A model generated the notes under the pieces. That model worked only from the letters and a program-made list of their open reading frames with translations. It did not search any database and was not told where the DNA came from. Source: Epiperipatus broadwayi (lineage: Eukaryota > Onychophora > Udeonychophora > Euonychophora > Peripatidae). Taken from it: DNA of 64,000 nucleotides. The stretch is from positions 3,602,928 through 3,666,927 of the forward strand of contig JAQFVV010012434.1 of assembly GCA_028023455.1 (NCBI GenBank), in the 5' to 3' direction. Both the position numbers and the translations under genes were made by a program. The stretch's first letter is position 1. Each line of letters begins with the position of its first letter. Below, in pieces: positions 25,352 through 36,412 of the stretch.

Positions 25352-25758
25352 ATAAAATCAATTTTATAATCATATAATGAGTAAAATATTAATTAATATT
25401 TGCTGCAAATCAAATGATTTTCTGGAAAATAGTCTTTTTGTAAAGATACAAAAATCAAGCAAAGCCATCATCATCATTATCAGCAATTTACCCTTGCTTT
25501 TGTTGTTACATTTAATATTTAATATTTTTATGCAAATGATTTTGACTTTTGAACTAATAATCAAGTGGAAATTGCATTAAAGCTACAATCAGGCTCTAAA
25601 TGATTTAATTATGGCTGTATGTTGTATTTATTAGATGACTTTACATTTATATGATGGCAAAAACTTGATCTAAATTGTGTTTTGGTTAATTTTAATTCAA
25701 AATAAAGTATATAGACAGATGTCAGCATCTAACAATGAAGTCAAATAAAAGAAAGTAG

Positions 25759-25811
<53 letters not shown>

Positions 25812-26400
25812 ATGAGAAGCTACTTGACTTGCTTTTACAACTTCAGCATTTGTTAAAATTATAAAATTAGAAAATGTAACTTTGGACACAATTTCACTTG
25901 CTTATTTTTATAAAATTAAATTAAATATTTGTTTTTCAGTACAAATGTAATGCTTATATTCAGTTTTTATTTGAATGTACAAACAACCCTCATAGAACAT
26001 AAGTAAATAAGTTTCTAGAAAATATCATGTTGTATAAAACTGTGATGTATGAGACCCAGAGCTAGTACAAAAAGAGGGCTAGGTTTTGAAAACTTATTTA
26101 AAACATTTTTTTAAAAAAATTCTTATAAGAAATTTTATTTTTATTAAAAATATTAACCTATGTATGTATAACACAAACAAAAAAACAAACAAACTATAAC
26201 TATTTCTAATTTAATGTAGAGTGTAGTTCACTACAAAGGAAAGGTTAACAATAATAATACAAATTAACTACAACTTAGCACTGCTTTTGATCAAAAAGAT
26301 CATATTCATAGCATTCGATAAAGTCAGATTTCATTTTAATAACCATAATTTAATCATTTTCTTCCTCATAACTTTTCAGTACAAACAAAAATATTTTTCA
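25352..26400. other. gene-free DNA with a CT microsatellite
   Basis: Contains the (CT)n tract listed separately. Overlapping frames on both strands at 25370-25580 are shadows of each other in AT-rich DNA. The right side may include the end of the Tigger element, but no terminal repeat was identified. Confidence 0.6.
25762..25809 (+). repeat. (CT)24 microsatellite
   Basis: Uninterrupted CT dinucleotide tract of about 48 bp. Confidence 0.97.
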
Positions 26401-26409
26401 CTCAAACGA

Positions 26410-27900
26410 TACATCTTTATACATTGAATTGTTTTCTTCATATGCATCTCCTGCACTCTTTCAAAATTCTATAATTTTGGTTTGTTTGCAAGGTCATTGT
26501 AGATTTTACTGCTAGGGGAGTTAAGCAATTTTGCAGCTTCCTTTTAAATTTTCAGTTTTTTTTCAGCAAATGGTTGTGCATTCAAGAAAAATGATTCTAG
26601 ATTTTTAACCAATCTTAGATCTTCCTCTAATTTTTCTAATATTAATTTATTAACTTCATAATCTTCATCACTGCTGTAATCTTCAAACTTGATTTGATTT
26701 ATAATGTCTGATGCCATTTCCATAAAGTCCTTTTTGCCATTTTTTTTTCTATCAATAAATCTTCAGCTTTCTGAATAGCTAGCTATATCCTCAAAACCAT
26801 CATCTCTGATAAATTTAGAAAGATTTGATATGTCATCAACATAATTTTCTAATGGTTCAAACCTGATTTCTATTTCAACTAATGATGGTCCAATCTTTTT
26901 GTCAACATTAATTTTACATTGACATTTTTAATTCCTTCAATGATAAGGATGTGATTTTGATACAGGGTTTAAATGAAAATTGTTCAAGTTTCCATTATAT
27001 CAACTGATTTCAATTTATTTATGTTTAAAATCCATTGCAATGATCTTCTGATATAATAAGTTTTAAAAGTATAAATAATAATTTGATCACTACTTGGACA
27101 TTTGTATGACTCAAATCTTGTGGTTGACCTGGAACCGAACATTATCTAACAGTAATAGCACCATGTAGTCCAAATTCTTCTTTAAATAATTTTCAACCTC
27201 TGGCACAAAATACTTTAAAAGCCATTCTTTAAATAAATCTCTACTTAGTCAAACTTTTGAATTTACTTTCCAATATAATATACTGGTAAGCTGTTTTTAT
27301 TTATGCCTTTAAGTACACAGGGATTTGAATATCTGTGAATAAGGAAGGGTTTTGTCATAAAGTTTCTTGATATATTACTATATAAAAGTAGCAGTGCAAG
27401 ATCCTTAGATATCTTAAATCCAGGTGCATTTTCTATTGTTTTGATATAAAGGTTCTATTAGGCATTTTCATTGGCATTAAAAACTTCATGTGGTACTTAT
27501 TCTTGATCTTCTGTAATTTTTTTTAATTTTTTCTGGATATATCATAGTAAGCTTCATAATCAAACAATGAAGATTTGCTTTGAATTCTTATGATATGAAT
27601 TGAAAAATGCTTTTGAATTTTTCAAACCAACATTTATTTGTCACAAAATCAGAGTTGACAAAAGATTCTCTATTTTCTACAAGGTTTTTGTAAATTTTTA
27701 GCACTTTTTGTTTAATAATATTGCCATCCAATGGAATACTTTTATGAGGGTTATCATTAATATAAATACCGACAGCCTTTTTCATTTTCTCAATTTTTGG
27801 TGTATGAGACCAAGCTGCATATTTCACAGATATTGAAGATCCTACAGCAATAGCATTTCTAATTTTGATTTGATTTTTTTTAATAGTTTGGACTCTTATT
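26410..27900 (-). pseudogene. pogo/Tigger (Tc1/mariner superfamily) transposase relic
   Basis: Such transposases bind element ends through an N-terminal CENP-B-like helix-turn-helix region and cut with a DDE domain. On minus, the N-terminal region reads through KNQIKIRNAIAVGSS and then the second CENP-B-type domain: a clean 79-codon frame at 27588-27827 with NIIKQKVLKIYKNL and a WFEKFKS helix end. Near 27235-27130 follow SRDLFKEWLLKYFVPEVENY and LLLLDNV, the family's 'FVPEV..YL..K.L..K.LLLLDNAP' block. Its DN lies at 27141-27146 (catalytic Asp), but the usual APGHP after it is degraded. The acidic C-terminal tail continues to about 26410. Several stops and frameshifts are present, so it is inactive. 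No terminal inverted repeats could be assigned. A domesticated gene is unlikely given the breaks. Confidence 0.85.
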
Positions 27901-28540
27901 TCATTTAAATTTAGAATTTTTGTGTGATGCTTTTCTTTTCTTTTTTTATATTTTTTTTTTACAAATTTTGGATTATCTTATGATGATCCAAAATATGTAT
28001 TTTTATATCCATGGAAATAAATTTTCTCTTAAATATTACTTTTTTATTTTTATTAGACATAGTATGAGACTAAAATTTAATTTTGCAAAAAATAATCTCT
28101 TTAACACATATCCGAAAAAGCTTAAAATAAGTTATTTCTGAAACCACAACCACTAGAATTTTCTTAAAATAAAATTTTTTGCAACTCATGAGATGAAGAC
28201 TTGAAACACAAAATACTCAATGGTCCCCAAATAGAGAGAGTTTTGATAAAATAAAATTTGGGCATCCCCCTCATTGAATTTAATTTTGTATGTATGCAAA
28301 TGACATATGTATTGTATACTCATGATGTGTAATTTAGATTTATAAATGTAATACATATTGTAGTAGTGGCATTTGAGTTTAAACCTGATAATGTCATCTA
28401 CAAAAAAAAAAAAAAGAAAAAATCATTAGTGGGATTTCAACTCTAAAAATTTATTTTATTTATATCATGACAAAATGTTTAAAATTAATATGGGCTATTT
28501 TTAGTTTAAGGATGATGCAATAAAACTAATATGTATATAG
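27901..28540. other. gene-free AT-rich DNA
   Basis: AT-rich with a poly-A stretch near 28401. It may include the 5' end of the Tigger relic, but no inverted terminal repeat was found. Confidence 0.55.
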
Positions 28541-28650
28541 GAGATCATTTATATTTTTCACATGTATGTAGTCATATTTATCAGTTGTATTAGATTGAGT
28601 GTATAGCTGTAAAGAGTTTAAAAGTCTGATTTCAAGTCCCTTCTAATTAC
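28541..28650 (+). repeat. SINE-like fragment (tRNA-related end)
   Basis: GGAGATCATTTATATTTTTC leads into ATTAGATTGAGTGTATAGCT and ATTTCAAGTCCC, which is the right-hand part of the family also seen at 25240-25332 and 29020-29121. It lies about 100 bp left of a full copy, so the two may be a partial tandem pair. Confidence 0.55.
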
Positions 28651-28744
28651 ATTAAGTTTAGTATAGATAATATATTTATATTTGAATATTACACAATCAG
28701 TTCATATTTTGTCCAACCCTCTTCTGTGCATTTAAATGGATTTA

Positions 28745-29121
28745 GTAAGGTTCTACATGTGAGAACTCAGAATGACTTTGAGGTCAACATGGGTTGACAA
28801 TACTATTGGTATCAACAAGGGTTTTGAGTGTTTCACCATCAGATTTACAATGATATGGATGGCTGAAGACTTGGAGTGTGGAAAAGATTGAAGCTTGTCC
28901 ATTAAAGTTTGAAGATTTTTTATCTTGATATAAACTGAGCACTGATTGTATGTATGTGTTGGAGATGGTGATCTGAACCATATGATGAGTGCTGGTCCAG
29001 TATGAAATATGGAAATTGGAGATCATTTATCTTTTTCTTATGTAGGTGGTCATGTCTATCAGTTGCATAAGATTGAGTGCATAGCTGAAAAGAGCTTGAA
29101 AGTCTGAGTTCAAGTCCCTAC
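28745..29121 (+). mobile_element. SINE-like element, second full copy
   Basis: It aligns end to end with the insert at 24947-25338: GAATGACTTTGAGGTCAACA (other copy GAGTGACTTGAGGTCAATA), then ATGGATGGCTGAAGACTTGG, TTGAAGCTTGTCCATTAAAG, GATGAGTGCTGGTCCAGTAT, and the tRNA-like end with GAGTTCAAGTCCC. The right flank is (AT)n, so the target-site duplication is uncertain; ACTAATATRTATA on both sides of the 28.53-29.12-kb pair is suggestive only. The 80-codon minus frame here is repeat sequence, not a gene. Confidence 0.65.
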
Positions 29122-30589
29122 TAATATATATATATATATATGTTAGTGATATATTAATAAAAGTATATAAATACTTTCATGTGATAGAAGTAGTAAAATA
29201 TGTATTGATAAATTTATTTACTGTATGCAAATTTCAAAATAATCTTTAAACATCAATAAAAATTTGAGATATGTGACTATGGGTATTTATATGTTCTGCT
29301 TAATTAAAAAATATGAAATTGTATATAGTCACAAGAAAACATTACCTTAAAATATTTATTGATTTAAAATATGTATTTAAATATTGATTATTGTATGTAA
29401 AATAGATGAATAGTGAGGAGTGTCAATTTCATTTCAATATAATTTGAATATATTTTGCATTCTAATTTGTAGATTTATACTTTATTATTTTACAACATAT
29501 TGTACAAAAAAATTTATTTTATGTCTTGTAAAAAGCATTTTAAGAGCATAGAACATAAATTAATTGAAAAATAACTTCCATAAAGTGAACAAATGAATTG
29601 ATTTGACTCTAAACAAGGAATTGCAAAAGAAATGGATGTAATTAAGGATTACAGAAGAAAGTGTCATAGAATGATGAATTAAGTAATCTTAAAAAAAACA
29701 TTGATTTATTTGCTTGCTGCCCTTACACACATATATATATGGTTTAGTAATACAATACATACATTAATTAGTAGAAGTATAGGGTTATGTAAAGATTTCC
29801 ACAATTTTCTGATCAAATTAGAGTGAAAGTGTATTGTAAGTGGTGCGTTGTACAAGAGTTTCCGCAATTTATTTTATCGTGTTGCAGAATACTGCGCTAT
29901 AGAAGGATTACCTGTATTTGTTATTTACTAAAAAAAAATTAGTCTTAATACAAATTTTATAATGACAAGCAGTTGGCCCAAGTTCGCTTCCGGGTCAACG
30001 CTTTGACACATGAAAAAATAAAAAATTGATATATTTTTAAAATAGTACTTTCATTTTTTGAAATCATGCCTTTAATGAAATTTGTTAAAACCTAAACATT
30101 TAATGAACTGTGTTCATTTAAAACAACAACAAAAAAAAAAAAACACACAAAAAATTGTTACCAAATTAGCTACTCACACTGTTAAAAGTTAATACACCAT
30201 TTCTCGCTTTGTTTTAAAGTAAAAAAAAAAAGCTACTATAATAATTATCTTGTTTATATTAACTCATTATCTAATCAATATTTTATACTTTTCACTAAGC
30301 ATTCGCTTTTTTTTTAAACCAACTGTTCTATCTCACTTAATGAAGCTCAAACATTTTCATTAGATTAAGAAATTGGAGTTATATTTTTATTAATCATATG
30401 ACTTAGAATAATTAGTAGCATTATAATAACTGCACAAGTTAATAAAAACTTATAAAACATTGCATAAGCTATCATATATCTTCGACGTACATATTGATAT
30501 TTTAGTTGCATACTTTCCACCTTTTTTACCACTTAATAATGTAAACTTTAAAAAGCAATGATAGTTGCCAAATAACAATGATTAATAAA
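29122..30589. other. gene-free AT-rich DNA
   Basis: No supported gene. A short less AT-rich piece near 29970-30010 (GTTGGCCCAAGTTCGCTTCC) contains a weak B-box-like word, but no A box or stem. Poly-A runs near 30127-30145. Confidence 0.55.
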
Positions 30590-31265
30590 TCCATACCCAA
30601 TGCTTTTCTATCCAAAATGCCCAGAATAGTTTCAAGCTTATAACTTTTGGATCTTGAAACAATGTAACTGGACCTTGGGATCTATAACACCTTTACTCCA
30701 GGTCATTATTTACCTCTTTGATGTATAAAAAGCTGTCACTTAAAATTAAAAAACAAACAAACAAACATATACATATCCATGCACATCTAAAACCAGTTCA
30801 GTTTTTATATATTGCACTGTCCTTTGTTTTTTGATAACTATGTCACCTATGTCCTGTGATCAGGATTTGCTATAAACCAATAAAATATCACTCAACTTCA
30901 TCACATGAATTTAGCTTACATATTGCTCTTATACTAGCATATTTTTTCACTATTTTTATGTTACTTATTACAAGGTTTAGTAAGTAATAATAGATTCCAG
31001 ATGATAATGCATATTAAATCTCTATCCTGTGCTGGTCCAGCTAATATCCCCAACCTAATTTTAAGCTTATGACTTTCATCACTGAGGAGTTTTACTTCTT
31101 TGATCAGTGTACTTGAACTTTTACAATCTATTGCATTATCCTTACTAAAGCTTATAACAAATGGTGTAGAGAAGGTGAAAAATTATGCTGCTATAACAGC
31201 AATATGTAAGCTAAATCATGTGATGAAGTCAGGTGATATTTATTGGTTTAAATCTAATTATTCAA
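30590..31265. repeat. foldback element, diverged relative of family alpha
   Basis: A segment at 30873-30960 (ATAAACCAATAAAATATCAC, then CTTCATCACATGAATTTAGCTTACATATTGCT) recurs in inverted orientation at about 31185-31255. The inner parts keep alpha-family words: GAATAGTTTCAAGCTTATAACTTTTG, CAACCTAATTTTAAGCTTATGACTTTCATCACTGAGGAG and GGACCTTGGGATCTA. A distinct subfamily with its own outer arms is likely. Target-site duplication not identified. Confidence 0.5.
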
Positions 31266-32013
31266 GCTTACAATAGTCAGTGGTAAAGTAGTAGAGAAAG
31301 GCACCTGATCTTATTTGAACTGAAATAAGTTAAAACAATTAAGTAATATTGTGTTGCTATATTCTATTTTCTTATTAATTTACAATTAGTTATATAAAAA
31401 TTATCACCTGGTAATTGATAACTTGTCTTCCCCATTCCTATTTATCCATAAAACAAATTATTTAAAGTAGATTTGTCTTAAATAATATATTTTAGTAAAT
31501 TTCATTAAAAAATAATTCATATCATTTTCAGTAACTTTAAAATTATTAAATTTCAAGTCAAATTTGTCCACTTTTATTTAACATTATATAGAGACATCAA
31601 GTTTGTGATTTTTCAATATTCCTGCTTTTATAAAAATGATTTGCTACAGTTTATAATTTAAATCTAAAACTGAAACGCTAATACAAATTATACTGAAGGA
31701 TTGGTAAACTATCATTAACTGTATAAGATCCAACTGTTATCACATCATCATAATCACATCATCATAATATCTTATTACTTAGTTATCTTCTCATGTCTTT
31801 AGGTAGAGAAAATAGTATTTTTACTTAACAGGTTTCTTCTCTTCTCAATTTTATAATATAACATGTCATAAAAATTTTCAAAATACCTCCTGGAAGTTAT
31901 AACACTCATAGGTAGAAATAGTTCATAAGATATATGTGAGTTCCTAATGGGCCAGGCTTTTGTGAAAAATTATTGAAGAATAATTCTCTTGTGATAATTG
32001 CATATATATATAT
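31266..32013. other. gene-free AT-rich DNA
   Basis: Includes an exact 14-bp tandem duplication (CACATCATCATAAT, 31741-31768). Nothing else recognised. Confidence 0.6.
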
Positions 32014-33383
32014 TGTAACGTTTTTCATTTTGCTAGGCCTCTACATGCTAATATAAACTGCGCGCGAGTTGATCAAGTTATGTCGAAAAGAAGAAAGTTG
32101 TATTTCTATTTCTAAAAACATAACTATATTTCCTGATCAAACTCGACCTATTAATTGTTGAGAATTATGCTATTGACGAAATCAGCTTTTAATTTATTTA
32201 ATATGGATTCCAGGACCTTTTATTCTAAAGAGTCTGCTGAAATAGTCCAATAACGTCTCATGAATAAAAAAAGAAAAATATTTTTAAACTAATCGGTATT
32301 ACATCATACCATAACGAGAATTATTTTTTAAGATTATTATTCCTGGGCTTATTGAAACATATTGGCAAAGGTAAATTATGTTTTAAATCTTATTAAACTA
32401 ATAATAAATTTAATAATAAAAAATAATAACTATTATTAATAACGCACAAATGAAAATTGATATTAGAAATATTTTTTTTATTATAACAGATTAAAAATCA
32501 GTTTAAGTTAAAATGAGAATTCCTAATCAAGTAAATTAGAGAGAGAACACATATTAATTCAAATGTGATGCAATTATTAAAATAAAATAATTAATTAAAA
32601 AGTTCTGGTATAAACAAGTCTCTTGTACAGAAAAAAATGAAAGTTTCTATCAGGATTATTTTAAGACTTGTTTGCAAATGCTTAATTTTGTCACAATCAG
32701 GAATAAGTAGTCTTCCCAGTAAGTTTTAGTGAATTCACGATGGTTGTAGATAACTATGCATAGTTTTTCGGGGTTAACATGAGCTCACGGCCATTAATTA
32801 TAAATGGATCTTGGTGCTGGTTCCATAGGCTAGTCGCATAAGCTTCTCTGGTGTCCATCGGTAATGATGTCAGCTAAAGCTCCAGTCTACTCTTGTATGA
32901 AGAACTTTTTCATCGTAGAGTGGTCTGGATTCTTTAATCCAAAACCAACCAAAAGAATATCAGGCAAACCAAGATGTTCCTCCAACCGAACCCCTCCTTT
33001 TTATACTAGAGGTCGAGTTTTCAGACTTCTGCACATGCTATTATCATGATATTTTGTGTTTATAATCTTATAGATTCTTTATAAAATTTACGTTATAAAG
33101 TTCTCTTTTCTTATCAAGTTTTTCGGCCATCTTTAATTAGCCAAAATATTTTTACTTTCTCTTTTAGCTTATCTTTTTTTTTTTACTTTTGGAATTCTTC
33201 TGTTCTCTCCAATTCTACTTTTATTTCCAATTACATAAAAAAAATATGAAAGAATAATTCAACTTTCATTGTACGTTATTTTTTTAAAAAAAAATTAGTC
33301 AAAAAAAAATCTAAATTTACTTTTATTTTTTTAGCTTTTACCAAATGCCAATATATTTGCAACGTATATAAATAAACGTTACA
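32014..33383 (-). mobile_element. solo-LTR-like element, complete, minus orientation
   Basis: The element starts TGTAACGTTT (32014) and ends AAACGTTACA (33383), so it has the TG...CA termini of an LTR within a short inverted repeat. It is 1370 bp long. Flanks are (AT)n, so the expected 4-6-bp target duplication cannot be proved. On minus, TATAAAAAGG (plus 32996-33005) lies about 380 bp from the TG end, followed by a more GC-rich transcribed-looking stretch, which matches U3-R-U5. No internal gag/pol region adjoins it, so it looks like a solo LTR left by recombination. The 61-codon plus frame at 32864-33049 is a shadow. A non-autonomous DNA element with these inverted ends is the alternative. 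Confidence 0.55.
32996..33005 (-). promoter_or_regulatory. TATA box in the LTR-like element
   Basis: TATAAAAAGG on the minus strand, in the position expected for the U3 promoter. It would drive transcription leftwards. Confidence 0.45.
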
Positions 33384-33406
33384 ATATATATATATTCTAT
33401 TAAAAA

Positions 33407-34399
33407 GGCACAAATATTGGAAGTACAAGTGGAGTAGGATTCATTATAAATAAAAAAGTGAAAGAACAACATTGTGGAGATTGATGGTGCATCAGACAGA
33501 GTGACAAGATTAGTTATTCAACTTAATAGCAGATGCCAAATACAGATAATTTAGGCTTAAACCTCAATTCTATCCCAACAAGTTTTCATAGTTATGTAGT
33601 AGTAGTAGGATTTTTATATGGATGTACAAAAAGCTTTTGACTCCATTAAACAACATATTAAAATTATTATGGGAGATTTTAATGCTAGAATCAGTAAATA
33701 AATGAGAGATGAAAGTGCTGTAGGTAAATTTAGTTATGGTAATAAAAATGGGAGATGACATAGACTTGTGAAGTTTGCAGAAAAAGAAAAACTTTATATT
33801 ATGAATTACTTTTTGTGAAAAAATGTTAAAAGAAAATGGACATGGAAACATGCAAATGAAAGTACAGCAGAATTGGATTATATTTTGATTAACAGAAAAT
33901 ACATATTTTTAAGATTATAATGTTTTTAATAAATTCAACACAGGAAGTGATGATCAATTAAAAAGTTGTAAGATAAATGTTAATGTAAAACTAGAAAGAC
34001 AAAAATTATTAAGAAAAACAGTACTTTTCAGTTGATATTCCAAATCTTCAAAACATTCTAATGAATTTTAAATTGGAATTTGCAAATAGTTTCAAATATT
34101 AGTAGATTTTGAACATGATTCTGATTTGAATAAAATTAATAGGAAAAATAACTGATACATTTTTAAAAAGTGTAATAGGGTTAGCTGGTAGAAAAAGCAA
34201 TAATTGACCAATATAATTTCTACGAGACTAGAAAATTAATGAAAAAAAGAAGGAATATAAACATATATAAAAAGAATGAATATCTCAAATTTTGTAAAAT
34301 AGTACAAAAAAGTTGATAATGATATAAGAAAGTATAATAGTGAGCTAACAAAGAAGGCTGTAGATAAGAATAAAAGTTTCAAGAATGGAAAACAACATT
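33407..34399 (+). pseudogene. RTE-type LINE, endonuclease half, interrupted
   Basis: The APE-like endonuclease of these LINEs nicks the target to prime reverse transcription. The relic begins abruptly at TNIGSTSGVGFIINKKVK (33407-), 24 bp right of the LTR-like element. It continues through IMGDFNARISK near 33670 (catalytic Asp/Asn of the GDFNA block), RKWTWKHANE, and LDYILINRKYIF (family 'NEIDYIL.N.R'), then GSDDQLKSCKINVNVKLERQ (family SDHR/Q...KI). In-frame stops and at least one frameshift are present. The N-terminal endonuclease start is missing. At 34389-34399 the copy is split by a foldback insertion; the reading resumes at 36413. Confidence 0.85.
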
Positions 34400-36412
34400 A
34401 AAACCTGCAAAGCTCTCCATACAGTAGTTGTCACTCAGTGCAAGCCAGAATAATCAATTGATGCATAAAATCCCTATCTAGTGCCTACTCATCCAATATA
34501 TCCAGATTAGTTTTTAGCTTGTGGCTTTCATCAGTGAGGGGCTGTGGATCTGAGAGCACTGTCCCCAGATCTTAGGATCTAATGCAATTCTCAGCAGCCA
34601 CCTTTTATCTCTACTTAACTATGAAACTATGAGAATAAAATTAAAAACACAATAATATGTTCAATCGAAGCTCATTAGCTTATATTGTCATATAGGTCTG
34701 AACTCAGTTCAGTACCTACACATTTTGGTGTCTTTAGTTCTTTAATAACCACAGCCATCACTATCCTATTTAGAAAGGTTAGTATTAAATGACTAAACAT
34801 TTCTTCTGCATGCTCTTATTAAAACAGGCAAAACTCTCTATACAGTAGTGTCACTCAGTGCAAGCCAGAGTAATCAATGTATGCCAGAAGTCTTGTGAAT
34901 AAAATCTCTATTTAGTGCTTACTCATACAATATCCTCAAACTAGTTTGCTGCTTTCATCAGTGAGGAGCCTTGAATATGAGAGCACTGAAACTGCAACCA
35001 TGCTCTAAGACCCTAGGCTCCTCACTGAGAAAGTCACAAGCTAGAAACTAGTTTCAGGATATCGATGAGTAGGCACTAGATAGGGATTTTATGTACAAGT
35101 CTTCTGGCATCCATTGATTACTCTGGCTTGCACCATGCTCTCAGATCCAAGGCTTCTGTCTGATGAAGGCCACAAGCTGTAAACTAGTCTGGGGATATTG
35201 GATGAGTAGGAACTAGATAGGGATTTTATGCACAAGTCTTCTGACATCCATTGATTACTCTGGTTTGCAATGAGTGGCACTGCTGTATGCACAGTTTTGT
35301 GTGTTTTAGTAAGTTATGAGCAAACATAAGAAATGGTAATCATATGATGTTTGGTGGTTTAATACCAATCCTGATAAATAGGATAGTCGTGGTTATGGTT
35401 ATTAAATAACCAAAGACACCAAAATGTATGGGTACTGATCTGAGTTCAGACCTGTATGACTATATAAGCCAATGAGCTTGTATTGGAAATATTGTTTTCA
35501 ATTTTATTCTCATAGTTTTGTAGTTAAGTAGAGATAAAAGGTGGCTGCTGGTGGGTTGCATTAGATCCTAAGATCTAGACACAGTGCTCTCAGATCCAAA
35601 ACTTCCTATTGACAAAACCCACAAGCTAGAAACTAGTCTGGGTATATTGGATGAGTAAGCACTAGATAGAGATTTTATGTACAATTCTTCTGGCATCCAT
35701 TGATTACTTTGGCTTGCCCCATGCTCTCAGATCCAAGGCTCCTCACTGATGAAAGCGACAAGCTAAAAACTAGTCTTGGGATATTGGATGAGTAGGCACT
35801 AGATAGGTATTTTACGCACAAGTCTTCTGGCAGCCATTGATTACTCTGGCTTGCACTGAGTGGTACTACTGTGTGGAAAAATTTGTCTGTTTTAATAACA
35901 GTTATGAGCAAGCATAAGAAATGGTGATCATGTAATGCTTAGTGGATTAATACCAATACTGCTAAATAAGATAGTGGTGGCTATGGTTATTAAAGAATCA
36001 AAAACACCAACATGTATAGGTACTAAACTAAGTTCAGACCTACATGGTTATATAAGCTAATAAATTGGATTGGAAAATGTTATTGTGTTTTAAATTTTAT
36101 TCTCATAGTTTTGTAGTTAAGTAGAGATAAAAGGTGGCTGCTAGAGGATTGCATTAGGTCCTAAGATCCAATTGCAATGCTCTCAGATCTAAGGTTTCTC
36201 ACAGATGAAAGCCACATTCTAGAAACTAGTCTGGGGATATTGGATGAGTAAGCACTAGATAGTAATTTTATGCACAAGTCTTCTGTCATCCATTGATTAC
36301 TTTGGTTTGCACTTAGTGGCACTACTGTATGTAGAGTTTGCCTATTTTAATAAAAGTTATGAACAAGCATAGGAAATGGTGATTATGTGATGTTCAATGG
36401 TAAAACAACATT
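34389..36412. mobile_element. composite foldback insertion, family alpha, with perfect 11-bp TSD
   Basis: AAAACAACATT occurs at 34389-34399 and 36402-36412, directly flanking a 2002-bp insert. The insert is a string of alpha-family units in mixed orientation: plus (about 34400-34815), plus and shorter (34826-34985), then minus units (about 35000-35130, 35130-35710 and 35715-36401). Repeated landmarks are GCAAAACTCTCC, GCAAGCCAGAGTAATCAAT, CACTAGATAGGGATTTTATG, CTAGAAACTAGTCTGGGGAT and AAAGGTGGCTGCTGGTGGG. Removing the insert and one duplication rejoins the LINE reading frame. Short frames inside are repeat translations. No transposase is present, so it must move in trans. Confidence 0.85.

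Noticed and set aside
5450-29121. B-box/A-box segments that could be tRNA genes
   Set aside because: No acceptor-stem pairing, no proper anticodon arm and imperfect A boxes; they recur as parts of SINE-like repeats.
33570-33851. 93-codon minus-strand frame
   Set aside because: Antisense shadow of the RTE endonuclease relic, which reads on plus with GDFNA and LDYIL motifs.
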